Shown in pieces: positions 1-7,266 of a stretch of 11,933 nucleotides of DNA (positions are counted from its first letter, which is position 1; every line of letters begins with the position of its first letter). Source of the DNA: an uncultured Elusimicrobia bacterium (GTDB taxonomy: Bacteria > Elusimicrobiota > Elusimicrobia > Elusimicrobiales > Elusimicrobiaceae); NCBI GenBank assembly GCA_945483375.1, contig CALYRQ010000009.1, forward strand, positions 1 through 11,933. The letters run 5' to 3'. Made by a program: the position numbers and the translations under genes. Below the pieces are notes generated by a model. The model made no database searches. It was given only the letters and a program-made list of their open reading frames with translations, and had not been told where the DNA came from.

Positions 1-679
1 CGTTTTCGGACAGTACGTCGCGCGCGACCTGCAACACCGCGTCCATGTCTTCATGCAACAAACGCGGAGAACGGGACGTTTCAAATTTTTTCAAAATGGA
101 CTGCCATTGGCGGTACAGGTATTTTACTTCGCGTTCCAGTTCGTCTTTGCTGGCTTCTTCGGCTTCCGTGCGGACGATGCACCCCATGCCGTTTAAGTGT
201 TTGGCGGCCAGATCCTGCATAATGTCGTTGAGTTTATGGCGAGCCTCGGAATCTTCAATGTTTTTGGATACGCCCACAAAGCTCTGGTGCGGCGTTAATA
301 CCAAATAGCGGCCGGGAAGCGTCACGTCCATGGTTACTTTCATGCCTTTGGTGCTGATAGCGTCTTTAACCACCTGCACCATCACTTCCTGGCCTTTGTG
401 GAGGACTTTATCGATATTTTTCTTGTCCCCGCCGATAACGTCGGAAATATACAGGTAGGCGTTTTTTTCGTAGCCGATGTTCAAAAACGCGCTCGAAATA
501 CCGGGCAGTACGTTTTCCACCGTGCCTTTGTAAATGTTGCCTACAATGTTAAGAGCCCCGCGGCGTTCCCAAATCAGTTCGTTCACGCGGTTGTCTCCCA
601 AAATGGCGATACGCGTTTCTTCAACCGACGTATTCACCAGCACTTCCACACTGGGAAGCCCTTCTAAATTCTTACTCAT
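1..679 (-). CDS. rng: Ribonuclease G/E family protein, N-terminal part (truncated by window edge)
   Basis: RNase G/E is a single-strand-specific endoribonuclease that processes rRNA precursors and starts mRNA decay in the cytoplasm. About 226 N-terminal residues are visible and the frame is still open at base 1. Residues about 35-120 form the embedded S1 RNA-binding domain, with the family signature VGNIYKGTVENVLPGISSAF (47-66), then LYISDV, then GRYLVLTP at 123-130. The following stretch matches the RNase H-like part that leads into the catalytic domain. The metal-binding aspartates lie beyond the edge, so activity cannot be judged. The ATG at 679-677 is preceded by AGAGGA at good spacing. 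It is the last visible gene of the mreC-to-rng unit, 42 nt after the DUF2344 gene. The pairing with DUF2344 is a known neighbourhood in several phyla. RNase G is likelier than E because the N-terminus is short, but the missing C-terminus leaves this open. Confidence 0.93.
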   Translation of the reverse strand, partial: MSKNLEGLPSVEVLVNTSVEETRIAILGDNRVNELIWERRGALNIVGNIYKGTVENVLPGISSAFLNIGYEKNAYLYISDVIGGDKKNIDKVLHKGQEVMVQVVKDAISTKGMKVTMDVTLPGRYLVLTPHQSFVGVSKNIEDSEARHKLNDIMQDLAAKHLNGMGCIVRTEAEEASKDELEREVKYLYRQWQSILKKFETSRSPRLLHEDMDAVLQVARDVLSEN

Positions 680-693
680 TTAAATCCTCTCTT

Positions 694-714
694 GGGCTTT
701 TTAATAAAAAGGCC
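694..714 (-). promoter_or_regulatory. Short A/U-rich hairpin in the rng leader
   Basis: On the coding strand a CTTTTT arm (711-706) pairs with AAAAAG (702-697) around a three-base loop. A C-C mismatch and two G-C pairs extend it outward (712-714 with 696-694). It ends about 7 nt upstream of the AGAGGA ribosome site of rng. No T-tract follows, so it is not a typical terminator. RNase E is known in Enterobacteria to control its own mRNA through leader structure; a similar role here is only inference. Confidence 0.4.
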
Positions 715-721
715 TCAAAAC

Positions 722-1417
722 TCAAATCGGGTGGAACAAACCTTCCGAATCCCGCCACAGTAAACATTCCCGGGTAACCGTTACTCCGTCCACCGCAAAC
801 GCTTCCTCTTCGGCCGGAACTTCCAGTCCCAGCCAAGCGGCTAAAATCCATTCGGGTTTGACCCATTTGCCCTGCACGCCGGCAAGCGTCAGGACCGCTT
901 CGTCCGGCGCGGCGGTTTCTGCCGACACGATAAACGGCTTTACGTCCGTTACGCACGAAAGACCGTTTACCGCCCGGCGGGTCACCTCCACCCGCGCCTG
1001 ACGTACAAAATCTTCCAACTTCCGCCCGTTCTCAAGGGCCGTAAAATCCCCCTGGAGCCGGTACCGGGCCGCGGCGGCCAGGTTCTGCACGGAAGGCAAC
1101 GGATACGGCACACGCCGCACGCTTACGATTTCCAGCCCGTTCGGGGCCGCCTTTGCAAGCGCCGCGCGGACTTCGTCCGCCGCAACCCGGTTTTGCAGAT
1201 AAATGTCTAAGTACTCTCTCTCGGCGCGCTGTCCCAGCGCGGGCGCGGGGCCGTAGGAAAGGCGCGGCCAGTTTGCGTTGACTTTGGCCGGCTCAAACGG
1301 CAGCCCCGAAGAGAGCACCATCTTTCTTACCGCGTTAAAAACGTTCTTGGTTTCCGCCGTCTTTTTGACGATGCGGAACACTATACGCATTTTATAAATT
1401 TTTGGAAGGTTTATCAT
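722..1417 (-). CDS. DUF2344 / TIGR03936 family (radical SAM-linked) protein
   Basis: This 231-residue protein matches the DUF2344 family, whose biochemical function is not established to my knowledge. Visible hallmarks are PRLSYGPAPALG (51-62), the following EREYLDIYL, and VRRVPYPLPSVQNLAAAARY, which correspond to the conserved pattern of the family. It looks soluble and has no cysteine cluster. In many bacteria this domain is fused to, or encoded beside, a B12-binding-type radical SAM protein. No such gene is adjacent here: rodA lies 6 nt upstream and rng 42 nt downstream. The first ATG (1417) has an AAGG inside the end of rodA. An internal ATG at 1390 aligns better with the usual family start (MRIVFRIVKK) but has no visible ribosome site. 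Family assignment is fairly secure; any role in RNA processing is inferred only from the rng neighbour. Confidence 0.82.
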   Translation of the reverse strand: MINLPKIYKMRIVFRIVKKTAETKNVFNAVRKMVLSSGLPFEPAKVNANWPRLSYGPAPALGQRAEREYLDIYLQNRVAADEVRAALAKAAPNGLEIVSVRRVPYPLPSVQNLAAAARYRLQGDFTALENGRKLEDFVRQARVEVTRRAVNGLSCVTDVKPFIVSAETAAPDEAVLTLAGVQGKWVKPEWILAAWLGLEVPAEEEAFAVDGVTVTRECLLWRDSEGLFHPI

Positions 1418-1423
1418 ACTTTT

Positions 1424-2764
1424 TTATGCCTTAATGCGCCGCGCGTACACGGACTGCACCACCCCGAGCGCCAGCGAACTCGCCACCAGGTTCGACCCTC
1501 CGTACGAGATAAACGGCAACGGAATCCCCGCTACCGGCACAATGCCGATGAGCATGCCGAAGTTCACCAGCATATACGTAAAAAACATACCGAAAATCCC
1601 GGCGCACACCAGATAACCGTAACGGTCGCTCGAGCTGTACGCCACCACAATAATGCGCCATAAAATCAGCAAATATAATCCCAGCACCGATAATGTACCC
1701 CACAGCCCAAGTTCTTCGCCCACTACGGCCAAAATGAAATCGGTGTGTCTTTCCGGCACGAACCCCAGACGGGACTGCGTGCCCGAAAAAAGCCCTTTGC
1801 CAAATACTCCGCCGGCTCCCATGGCAATTTGCGCCTGAAGCACGTTGTAGCCGGCACCCTTCGGGTCCGATTTGGGAGCCAAAAACGTTTCAATGCGTTT
1901 TCGTTGGTGGTGTTTCATCTGGTGATCCACAAAAATCCCGCCGAAAAGCCCCGCCAGCACCACGAGCGTGGCTAGCACAAAATAAAATGACGGCAGGAAA
2001 ATACGCAGCTGTTTAAAAAACCACCACGCGCCGTAACCCGCCAGCGTAATCAAGGCCGAAAAGCCCGCCATATACCACGGATTGTGCGCCAGTTCGTAAA
2101 ACGCGTGTACCAGCCAATAATCGGCCAGTTCGGGGTGGAGGTAGATATACGTCCACGTAATGGTAAAAAAGCCCGTCACACCCGCAAAAAGACCGATTAA
2201 GCCCAAATAGAACACGTTTACCCCGGTGCAATACAAAAGTACCAACAGTGCGGGGAACGTTACCACCACGGAAGAAAAGTCCGGCTGCATCATAATAAGT
2301 CCGAACACCGGCGCCAGCAAACAACCCAGTCCAAACAGCGTGGACGCGTCCCGGATGCGGCGGCCGCGGCGGTCTAAAAACGCGGCGGCGACCAAAATAG
2401 TGCAGACGCGGCAGATTTCCGAGGGCTGCATGGAAAAAAACGGGAATACAAACCACGAGCGCGATCCGCGCTGATATGACCCGAACAACAGTACGCCCAC
2501 AAGCAGGGCCAGAATCACCCCGTAGACGGCTTTCCACTGTTCGTCATAAATTTGGTAGTTAAAACTCCACCCCGCCACAAACGCGGCCGAACCCAACACC
2601 AGCGCCACCAAATGCGTGCGTACCACGCCGTTAGCTAAAGAAAAGCTGTTCACGGCCGACATAACACACAATGCGCCGATGATAACGAGCCCAATCATCG
2701 CCCCCAGCAAAATATAATCCATCCGGCTGCGGCCGGACGCGGACACGGTTTTAAACGCCGCCAT
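1424..2764 (-). CDS. rodA: RodA, SEDS-family peptidoglycan glycosyltransferase
   Basis: RodA polymerises lipid II into glycan strands in the inner membrane and works with PBP2 in the elongasome. The 446-residue product is almost entirely membrane segments. It carries the SEDS signatures QPSE (113-116), QPDFSS (160-165), GAGYNVLQAQIAMGAGG (303-319), GTQSRLGFVPERHTDF (328-343) and IPLPFISYGGSN (414-425). Asp342 in HTDF corresponds to the catalytic Asp262 of E. coli RodA. The protein is about 75 residues longer than the common ~370. The excess lies between residues 180 and 280 and contains apparent extra hydrophobic segments (about 231-250 and 259-279). The start is ATG 2764, which has GGAGG nine bases upstream and overlaps the PBP2 stop by 14 bp. 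A longer open frame reaches 2908, but that extension lies wholly inside mrdA in another frame and reads as basic, proline-rich junk. Confidence 0.95.
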   Translation of the reverse strand: MAAFKTVSASGRSRMDYILLGAMIGLVIIGALCVMSAVNSFSLANGVVRTHLVALVLGSAAFVAGWSFNYQIYDEQWKAVYGVILALLVGVLLFGSYQRGSRSWFVFPFFSMQPSEICRVCTILVAAAFLDRRGRRIRDASTLFGLGCLLAPVFGLIMMQPDFSSVVVTFPALLVLLYCTGVNVFYLGLIGLFAGVTGFFTITWTYIYLHPELADYWLVHAFYELAHNPWYMAGFSALITLAGYGAWWFFKQLRIFLPSFYFVLATLVVLAGLFGGIFVDHQMKHHQRKRIETFLAPKSDPKGAGYNVLQAQIAMGAGGVFGKGLFSGTQSRLGFVPERHTDFILAVVGEELGLWGTLSVLGLYLLILWRIIVVAYSSSDRYGYLVCAGIFGMFFTYMLVNFGMLIGIVPVAGIPLPFISYGGSNLVASSLALGVVQSVYARRIKA

Positions 2765-4583
2765 GGCTATGTTCCTCCGGTAAAAGTTCTTTATAATCTT
2801 CGGCCGCGCGCGGCTTGGGCGCATAAGCCCCCAAACCGAAATACGCTTCCAGCATGGAACGCGCAATCGGGCCGGCGGCGGAGCTTCCGCCTTCGCCAAA
2901 TTCCACAAATACGGCTACTGCGATGGACGGCTCCTCTCCCGGGAGGCCCGCAAACGCCATAAACCAACCGTGGTCCGGCCCATGCGGATTTTGGGCTGTA
3001 CCCGTTTTGCCGTAAACATCGAGCCCTTTGATTTTGACGCGGCGCGCGGTGCCGTTGTCTACGGTATATTTTAAGGCTTTAAAAAGCAAATCGTACGTTT
3101 CGGGCTTTAAATCGGCTTTTTGCAGAATCTCCGTTTTGCCCACCTGCTCTGTTTTGCCCGTTTGGTTGCTGACGATTTTATCTACATAATACGGGCGGTA
3201 TACGTTGCCGCGGCTGGCGACCGCCGCGCCGAACTGCGCCATTTTTAACGGCGTAACGAGTAACTCTCCCTGCCCGATGGAAAGGTTCAGCGTGTCCCCG
3301 ATAAACCAATACGTTTTGTTGCGCGCGCGGCGCGTGGGACCGTAGAGGTTCCCCGCCTTTTCGCCCGGAAGGTCAATCCCGGTTTGGCGACCGAACATAA
3401 ACAGGCGTTGTACGCGTTCAATTGAGGCCGCGCCGATTTGCGACGCCACCGTATAAAAATATACGTCGCAGGAGTTACTCATCCCGTCAAAAAAATCCAC
3501 CGGGCCGTGCGTACCCCAGCATTTAAACACACGCGGGCCGGAGTCGTAATGACCCGGGCAGTTGATTTTACGGTCAACGTCCAAATGGCCGTCTTCCAGC
3601 GCGGCGGCGGCAGTAATGATTTTAAACGTAGATGCGGGTGGATAAATACCCTGGACAGCTAAATTGTATTCGTTAATTTTTTTAGACTGGTTCGGGTTTT
3701 CTTCATCGCTGTAAGCAACAAAGATATTCGGGTCGAACGCGGGCGCGCTGGCAAGCGCAAGTAGCGCACCCGTGCGCGTATCAAGCGCCACGGCGGCGCC
3801 GCGGCCCGTTTTGGAAGTTTTAAGGCCTTCTTCGGCTGCTTTTTGCACGGCAAAATTAAGTGTCAAATAGACATCGCTCCCCGCGGCCCATTTTTTGTCT
3901 TCAATAATACTTTTGACGCGGCCGCGGTAGTCCACTTCCAAATACACGCCGCCGTCCTTACCTTTGAGCTCTTTTTCAAACTTCTTTTCGATTCCGTTTT
4001 TGCCCAGTTTGGAGTTTAAACGGTATCCCATCTTTAAATCGCGCGTACGCCAGGCGCGGTCGTCCATACTTCCCAGATAGCCGAGCAGGTGGCTCGCAAA
4101 TCCGCCGTAAGGATAGCTGCGTTTGGTTTCTTCAATCAGATAAATACCGGGGTAATACAGTTGTAATTCCTGCAGGGCGACGGTGCTTTTGGTGGATAAA
4201 TTTTCGGCCAGCAGCGTGGCTTTCCCGCTCTTGGCGCCCAGCTGGAGTTTTTCCAGCATTAAAGGCGCAGGCAACCGCAAACGCGGCGCGAAATCATGCG
4301 CCAAACGTTCCAGGTATTCCGGGTCTTTATTGCCGCCCAGGTAGTAAAGGCTGAAAGCGGGTTCGTTGGAGGCGACGGCTACGCCGTCGGCCGTAAACAC
4401 GCGTCCGCGCGGGGCAGTTTGATACAGCACCTGCGTGCGGTTGCGTTCCGCCATCTGCAAATACGCGTTGTGCCGCAAAACTTGAATATCCACCAACCGT
4501 AGTGCAATGACGGCCCCGGCCGCGGCGGCCAGCGCCATCATCACCTTTAGACGCGCGTTAAAAAAAATCTTGGTAACGGCCAT
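2751..4583 (-). CDS. mrdA: Penicillin-binding protein 2 (class B PBP, peptidoglycan DD-transpeptidase)
   Basis: PBP2 crosslinks the glycan strands made by RodA during cell elongation; it is anchored in the inner membrane with its catalytic domain outside. The 610-residue length is normal for the family. A single membrane anchor lies at about residues 13-31. The class B N-terminal domain begins with APRGRVF (57-63) and includes the RSYPYG and LLGYLGSMDD segments. The transpeptidase motifs are all present: STFK with nucleophile Ser318, SCD at 371-373, and KTGTAQ at 526-531. The SCD form of the second motif and linkage to rodA favour PBP2 over the division protein FtsI. The ATG at 4583 has AGGGTG four bases upstream. 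It starts 8 nt after mreD and its 3' end overlaps rodA by 14 bp. No frameshift or missing catalytic residue was seen. Confidence 0.96.
   Translation of the reverse strand: MAVTKIFFNARLKVMMALAAAAGAVIALRLVDIQVLRHNAYLQMAERNRTQVLYQTAPRGRVFTADGVAVASNEPAFSLYYLGGNKDPEYLERLAHDFAPRLRLPAPLMLEKLQLGAKSGKATLLAENLSTKSTVALQELQLYYPGIYLIEETKRSYPYGGFASHLLGYLGSMDDRAWRTRDLKMGYRLNSKLGKNGIEKKFEKELKGKDGGVYLEVDYRGRVKSIIEDKKWAAGSDVYLTLNFAVQKAAEEGLKTSKTGRGAAVALDTRTGALLALASAPAFDPNIFVAYSDEENPNQSKKINEYNLAVQGIYPPASTFKIITAAAALEDGHLDVDRKINCPGHYDSGPRVFKCWGTHGPVDFFDGMSNSCDVYFYTVASQIGAASIERVQRLFMFGRQTGIDLPGEKAGNLYGPTRRARNKTYWFIGDTLNLSIGQGELLVTPLKMAQFGAAVASRGNVYRPYYVDKIVSNQTGKTEQVGKTEILQKADLKPETYDLLFKALKYTVDNGTARRVKIKGLDVYGKTGTAQNPHGPDHGWFMAFAGLPGEEPSIAVAVFVEFGEGGSSAAGPIARSMLEAYFGLGAYAPKPRAAEDYKELLPEEHSHGGV
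2765..2778 (-). promoter_or_regulatory. Ribosome binding site deciding the rodA start
   Basis: GGAGG at 2778-2774 on the coding strand sits 9 nt before the ATG at 2764. It lies within the last codons of mrdA, so translation of PBP2 and RodA is likely coupled. It supports the short RodA start over the longer frame that begins at 2908. Confidence 0.75.
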
Positions 4584-4591
4584 TTTTCACC

Positions 4592-5086
4592 CTATGCCTG
4601 CCGGCAAACGGCCCCCTTGCCCAACACGCGGCGCACCGTCCAAAATACGGCGGGAGCCAACACCGCCCCCAAAGCCGACCCGCCCAAAAGACTCCAAAAC
4701 CCGGGCCACATGGAAGAAGACGTAAACCATACAAGCAGCAAACTGTTTAATGACCCCACAACAAATGTCAGCCCGAACACGGTAAAAATCTGCGGAAAGA
4801 TACCGTCGAAATCAAACCGTTCCGCAAGCGCATACACAATACACGCCGCCACGGTAAACGTGAAAGCGTTGTTGCCGAATAATTTGGTGCCGAAAAAATC
4901 CAAAAAGAGCCCGCATAAAAACGCCGCAGGATACCCAAACGCCGGCTTTAAAACGGTGCAAAACGCAACGGCAAACGCCAGCATCACGTTGACGCTCAGC
5001 CCCCAAACGGAACATACCGTCGCCAAACACCAATGGCACACGGTCGCCAATAAAAACAAGAAAACGAGTTTAATCAGTCCCCACAT
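4592..5086 (-). CDS. mreD: Rod shape-determining membrane protein MreD
   Basis: MreD is a small polytopic inner-membrane protein of the elongasome that binds MreC. The 164-residue product is nearly all hydrophobic, with about five to six membrane segments. It has the modest family signature GLFLDFFGTKLFGNNAFTFT (residues 59-78), resembling the conserved G-L-D pattern followed by G-x-N-A of MreD proteins. Sequence conservation in this family is low, so position carries much of the weight: it lies 6 nt after mreC and 8 nt before mrdA, the classical order. The ATG at 5086 has GGGAGGA inside the end of mreC at a rather long spacing of about 14 nt, so translation probably depends on coupling to mreC. 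Confidence 0.92.
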   Translation of the reverse strand: MWGLIKLVFLFLLATVCHWCLATVCSVWGLSVNVMLAFAVAFCTVLKPAFGYPAAFLCGLFLDFFGTKLFGNNAFTFTVAACIVYALAERFDFDGIFPQIFTVFGLTFVVGSLNSLLLVWFTSSSMWPGFWSLLGGSALGAVLAPAVFWTVRRVLGKGAVCRQA

Positions 5087-5092
5087 AAACGG

Positions 5093-5950
5093 TTATTTTT
5101 TCCTCCCGTCCGTAATTACAAAAAGCTCTTTCACTGCCGCCGAGCGCACCTGGGGCTCCACTTCCACCGTCAGCGCGGTTTGGAAACTATCGTCGTTACG
5201 CACGCCGCTGACGCTCCCTACCAAAATCCCCGCCGGGAAAATGCCACTTACGGCCGACGTATACACTTTATCCCCTTTGCGTACGTCCGTTAACAGCGGA
5301 ATATACTTTAAACGCACCGGACGCAAACCGTTGCCCGTCAAAAGGCCTTCTTCGCGACCGCGTTCCAAGGCCACGGCGGCGGTAAAATCTTCGTCCCGCA
5401 CCAAAAGCACTTTGGACGTATTCTCCGTCACCTCCGTCACCACGCCGGCCAAGCCTTCCTGCCCGTCCTCCAAAGACAGCACCGCACTGCGTTCGCGCAC
5501 GCCGTCCGCAGAGCCCTTGTCAATCGTTACCGCATTCCACTGGGAGGGTTCCCGATACGCAACCTTCGCCCACACGCCGTTCCAACGGCGCGCCGGATTC
5601 AAACGCAAGATTTCCGTCAGCCGGCCGTTTTCGTCCAAAATGGCTTCCGCCTGGGAAGAAAGCAGTTTCGTCATTTCGATTTGCTGTTTGAGTTCGCGGT
5701 TTTCGCGGTGGGCGTCTAACAATTCCCGCACCGTTTCGTGCACGTTTTGCGCGTATTTGGCCGTTCCGTGCGCTAAACGCACCTGCGGGATGAAAATATA
5801 CGATAACACCGCTTTCACCGAAGACACAAAGCCTTCCAGCGGTAAAATCATCAGTAAAAAAGAAAGGAGTAAAAACACAGCCGGCAAAAGGAAACGTCTT
5901 TTGGCGCCGGGAGCGTGTTTTTTATGTTGTTTGGTTCTATTGGGCAGCAT
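5093..5950 (-). CDS. mreC: Rod shape-determining protein MreC
   Basis: MreC is a bitopic elongasome scaffold that contacts PBP2 and MreD in the periplasm. The 285-residue product has a basic cytoplasmic tip, one membrane segment at about residues 20-38, and a charged probable coiled coil at about 66-115. The beta-barrel domain has the family motifs WNAVTIDKGSADGV (138-151), VRKGDKVYTS (223-232) and GIFPAGILVG (236-245). The ATG at 5950 is chosen because it puts the anchor at the usual place. No Shine-Dalgarno sequence precedes it; the upstream bases are T- and A-rich. The frame stays open upstream to a TTG at 6190, but that stretch runs through two hairpins and a terminator and does not look like MreC. 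It begins a second transcription unit that continues to rng. Confidence 0.94.
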   Translation of the reverse strand: MLPNRTKQHKKHAPGAKRRFLLPAVFLLLSFLLMILPLEGFVSSVKAVLSYIFIPQVRLAHGTAKYAQNVHETVRELLDAHRENRELKQQIEMTKLLSSQAEAILDENGRLTEILRLNPARRWNGVWAKVAYREPSQWNAVTIDKGSADGVRERSAVLSLEDGQEGLAGVVTEVTENTSKVLLVRDEDFTAAVALERGREEGLLTGNGLRPVRLKYIPLLTDVRKGDKVYTSAVSGIFPAGILVGSVSGVRNDDSFQTALTVEVEPQVRSAAVKELFVITDGRKK

Positions 5951-6105
5951 AAAAATTAAAATCGTTTTAAACCCGGTTTTCGGCCCGGGATGATACGGTA
6001 AAATACGCCGCAGACCGATAAACGGGCGCGGAAAAATGAAAGCTCCGGCATATTCCGCGGGAATCGTCCCATGCCAAAACGGAGCGGACTGAAAAATCAA
6101 ACCCT

Positions 6106-6139
6106 GTCCGCCCAAGGCTATTTTGGAAGCCGGGCGGAC
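6106..6139 (-). promoter_or_regulatory. Second stable hairpin downstream of mreB
   Basis: A perfect 8-bp stem GTCCGCCC/GGGCGGAC (6139-6132 with 6113-6106) continues, after a two-base bulge, into a GGC/GCC stem around a 10-nt loop. On the minus strand it is followed by AGGGTTTGATTTTTC, so a weak second terminator is possible. Its GTCCGC/GCGGAC core also occurs in the terminator just upstream, so arms of the two hairpins could pair with each other. That could mean either tandem termination or an attenuator-like switch. Confidence 0.55.
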
Positions 6140-6141
6140 CG

Positions 6142-6188
6142 TAAAAACAAAAAGCGGACACGGTCCCTTTTCAAGAACTGTGTCCGCC
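6142..6188 (-). terminator. Rho-independent terminator after mreB
   Basis: On the minus strand a perfect 8-bp stem GCGGACAC/GTGTCCGC (6187-6180 with 6161-6154) continues through one A-C mismatch into four more pairs (GTTC with GGAC, one of them a G-T wobble). It is followed directly by TTTTTGTTTTTA (6153-6142). It starts about 20 nt after the mreB stop. A strong GC stem plus a T-tract in the direction of transcription is a classic intrinsic terminator. It marks the end of the ribosomal/rpoA/mreB unit. Confidence 0.88.
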
Positions 6189-6208
6189 AAATAGAATCAG
6201 CAGCCAGG

Positions 6209-7252
6209 CTAGTAAGATTTACCGCGGGAACCGAAGAAGCGGGATCCTTTTTCGTTTAATTGTTCCAAGAACTTGCCCGTACCCAGGGCCACGCAACTGA
6301 GCGGGTCCGCGGCGCGGTGGACGGGAATGTCCGTTTCTTTGCGGATAAGTTCGGTAATGCCTCTTAAAAGACTGCCGCCGCCGGCCACCACAAGACCTCT
6401 GTCCACAAGGTCTGCGGCCAGTTCGGGCGGAGTTTCTTCCAGCGTGCTTTTGATAACGTCAATAATAAGGCGCACGGGCTCCATGAGCGCCTGGCGGATT
6501 TCTTCCGAAGTAACCGTCAGCGTGCGGGGCAGACCTTGCGTCTGGTCGCGCCCTTTTACTTCCATGGATTTTTCTTCTTTTAAGGGATAGACGGAACCCA
6601 GGTTAATCTTTACTTCCTCGGCGGTTGTTTCGCCGATAATCAGATTGTATTTTTTGCGGAAATACTGCACGATACATTCGGTCAGTTCGTCGCCGGCCAC
6701 GTCAATGGATTTGGCCACTACCATCCCGCCCAGCGAGATGACGGCCACTTCCGTCGTACCGCCGCCGATGTCCACAATCATGCTGGCGTGAGGTTCCGCA
6801 ATCGGCAAATCGGCGCCCATGGCCGAAGCCATGGGCTCTTCGATTAAATATACTTCCCGGGCGCCGGCCTGACGGGCGGCGTCGTCCACCGCGCGGCGTT
6901 CAACGCCGGTGATGTCCGAAGGGATACCGATAACGATCCGGGGGCGTAACAGACTGCTGCGGCTGTGTACTTTGCGGATAAAGTAACGGATCATTTCCTG
7001 CGTTACTTCAAAATCCGCGATAACGCCGTTTTTCATCGGGCGCACGGCCACGATGTTGGCGGGCGTGCGGCCCAACATTTGTTTGGCCTTGGCCCCCACG
7101 GCTTTGACTTCGCCGGTTTCTCTTTCCACCGCGACCACGGAAGGTTCGCGCAGGACGATGCCTTTGTCTTTGACGTAGATTAGACAGTTGGCCGTGCCAA
7201 GGTCCATACCCAAGTCCGAAGAAAACAGGCCTCCGAGATAGTCTATTACCAT
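6209..7252 (-). CDS. mreB: Rod shape-determining protein MreB (bacterial actin)
   Basis: MreB forms ATP-dependent membrane-bound filaments that orient elongasome movement and lateral wall synthesis. The 347-residue length is normal. The actin-fold nucleotide motifs are all visible: phosphate-1 [10 protein letters not shown] (13-22), connect-1 with EEPMASAMG (138-146), phosphate-2 [10 protein letters not shown] (161-170) and adenosine [10 protein letters not shown] (289-298). The hydrophobic N-terminus [10 protein letters not shown] could serve as the membrane-contact element known in MreB proteins of diderms. The ATG at 7252 has AGGGGA five bases upstream. It lies only 14 nt after rplQ and is followed by a strong terminator, so it appears to share the alpha-operon transcript rather than that of mreCD. 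The mreBCD gene order itself is normal. Confidence 0.97.
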   Translation of the reverse strand: MVIDYLGGLFSSDLGMDLGTANCLIYVKDKGIVLREPSVVAVERETGEVKAVGAKAKQMLGRTPANIVAVRPMKNGVIADFEVTQEMIRYFIRKVHSRSSLLRPRIVIGIPSDITGVERRAVDDAARQAGAREVYLIEEPMASAMGADLPIAEPHASMIVDIGGGTTEVAVISLGGMVVAKSIDVAGDELTECIVQYFRKKYNLIIGETTAEEVKINLGSVYPLKEEKSMEVKGRDQTQGLPRTLTVTSEEIRQALMEPVRLIIDVIKSTLEETPPELAADLVDRGLVVAGGGSLLRGITELIRKETDIPVHRAADPLSCVALGTGKFLEQLNEKGSRFFGSRGKSY

Positions 7253-7266
7253 TTTAGTCCCCTATA

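Larger units (their letters stand above)
5951..6208. other. mreB-mreC intergenic spacer (transcription boundary)
   Basis: This is the longest non-coding stretch of the window, 258 nt. In the direction of transcription it holds the mreB terminator, a second stable hairpin, then about 150 nt leading to mreC. A promoter for mreC is expected. The best -10-like box is TATCAT (minus strand, 5995-5990), matching TATAAT at five of six bases, but no good -35 box lies at the right distance, so I do not call it. A 5-bp CCCGG/CCGGG hairpin (5989-5985 with 5976-5972) lies about 20 nt before the mreC start. Nothing that looks like a gene was found here. Confidence 0.6.

Noticed and set aside
2013..2537. 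174-codon minus-strand frame inside rodA
   Set aside because: It is a different frame of the same strand as rodA. The product is Arg-rich and unlike any family, while rodA carries all SEDS motifs.
2765..2908. 48-residue N-terminal extension of RodA
   Set aside because: It lies wholly within the 3' end of mrdA in another frame, lacks homology to RodA, and the inner ATG has a GGAGG site.
4617..5993. 458-codon open frame on the plus strand opposite mreC and mreD
   Set aside because: It is antisense to two well-supported genes, and its product is Ser/Thr/Lys/Pro-rich with no domain pattern. Codon bias of the real genes explains the lack of stops.
5990..6017. Possible mreC promoter with TATCAT as the -10 box
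   Set aside because: No acceptable -35 box is found 16-18 nt upstream. A promoter is expected in the spacer, but this one cannot be supported.
5951..6190. 80-codon N-terminal extension of MreC from a TTG
   Set aside because: It overlaps a strong terminator and a second hairpin and would put the membrane anchor after about 100 residues, unlike MreC proteins.
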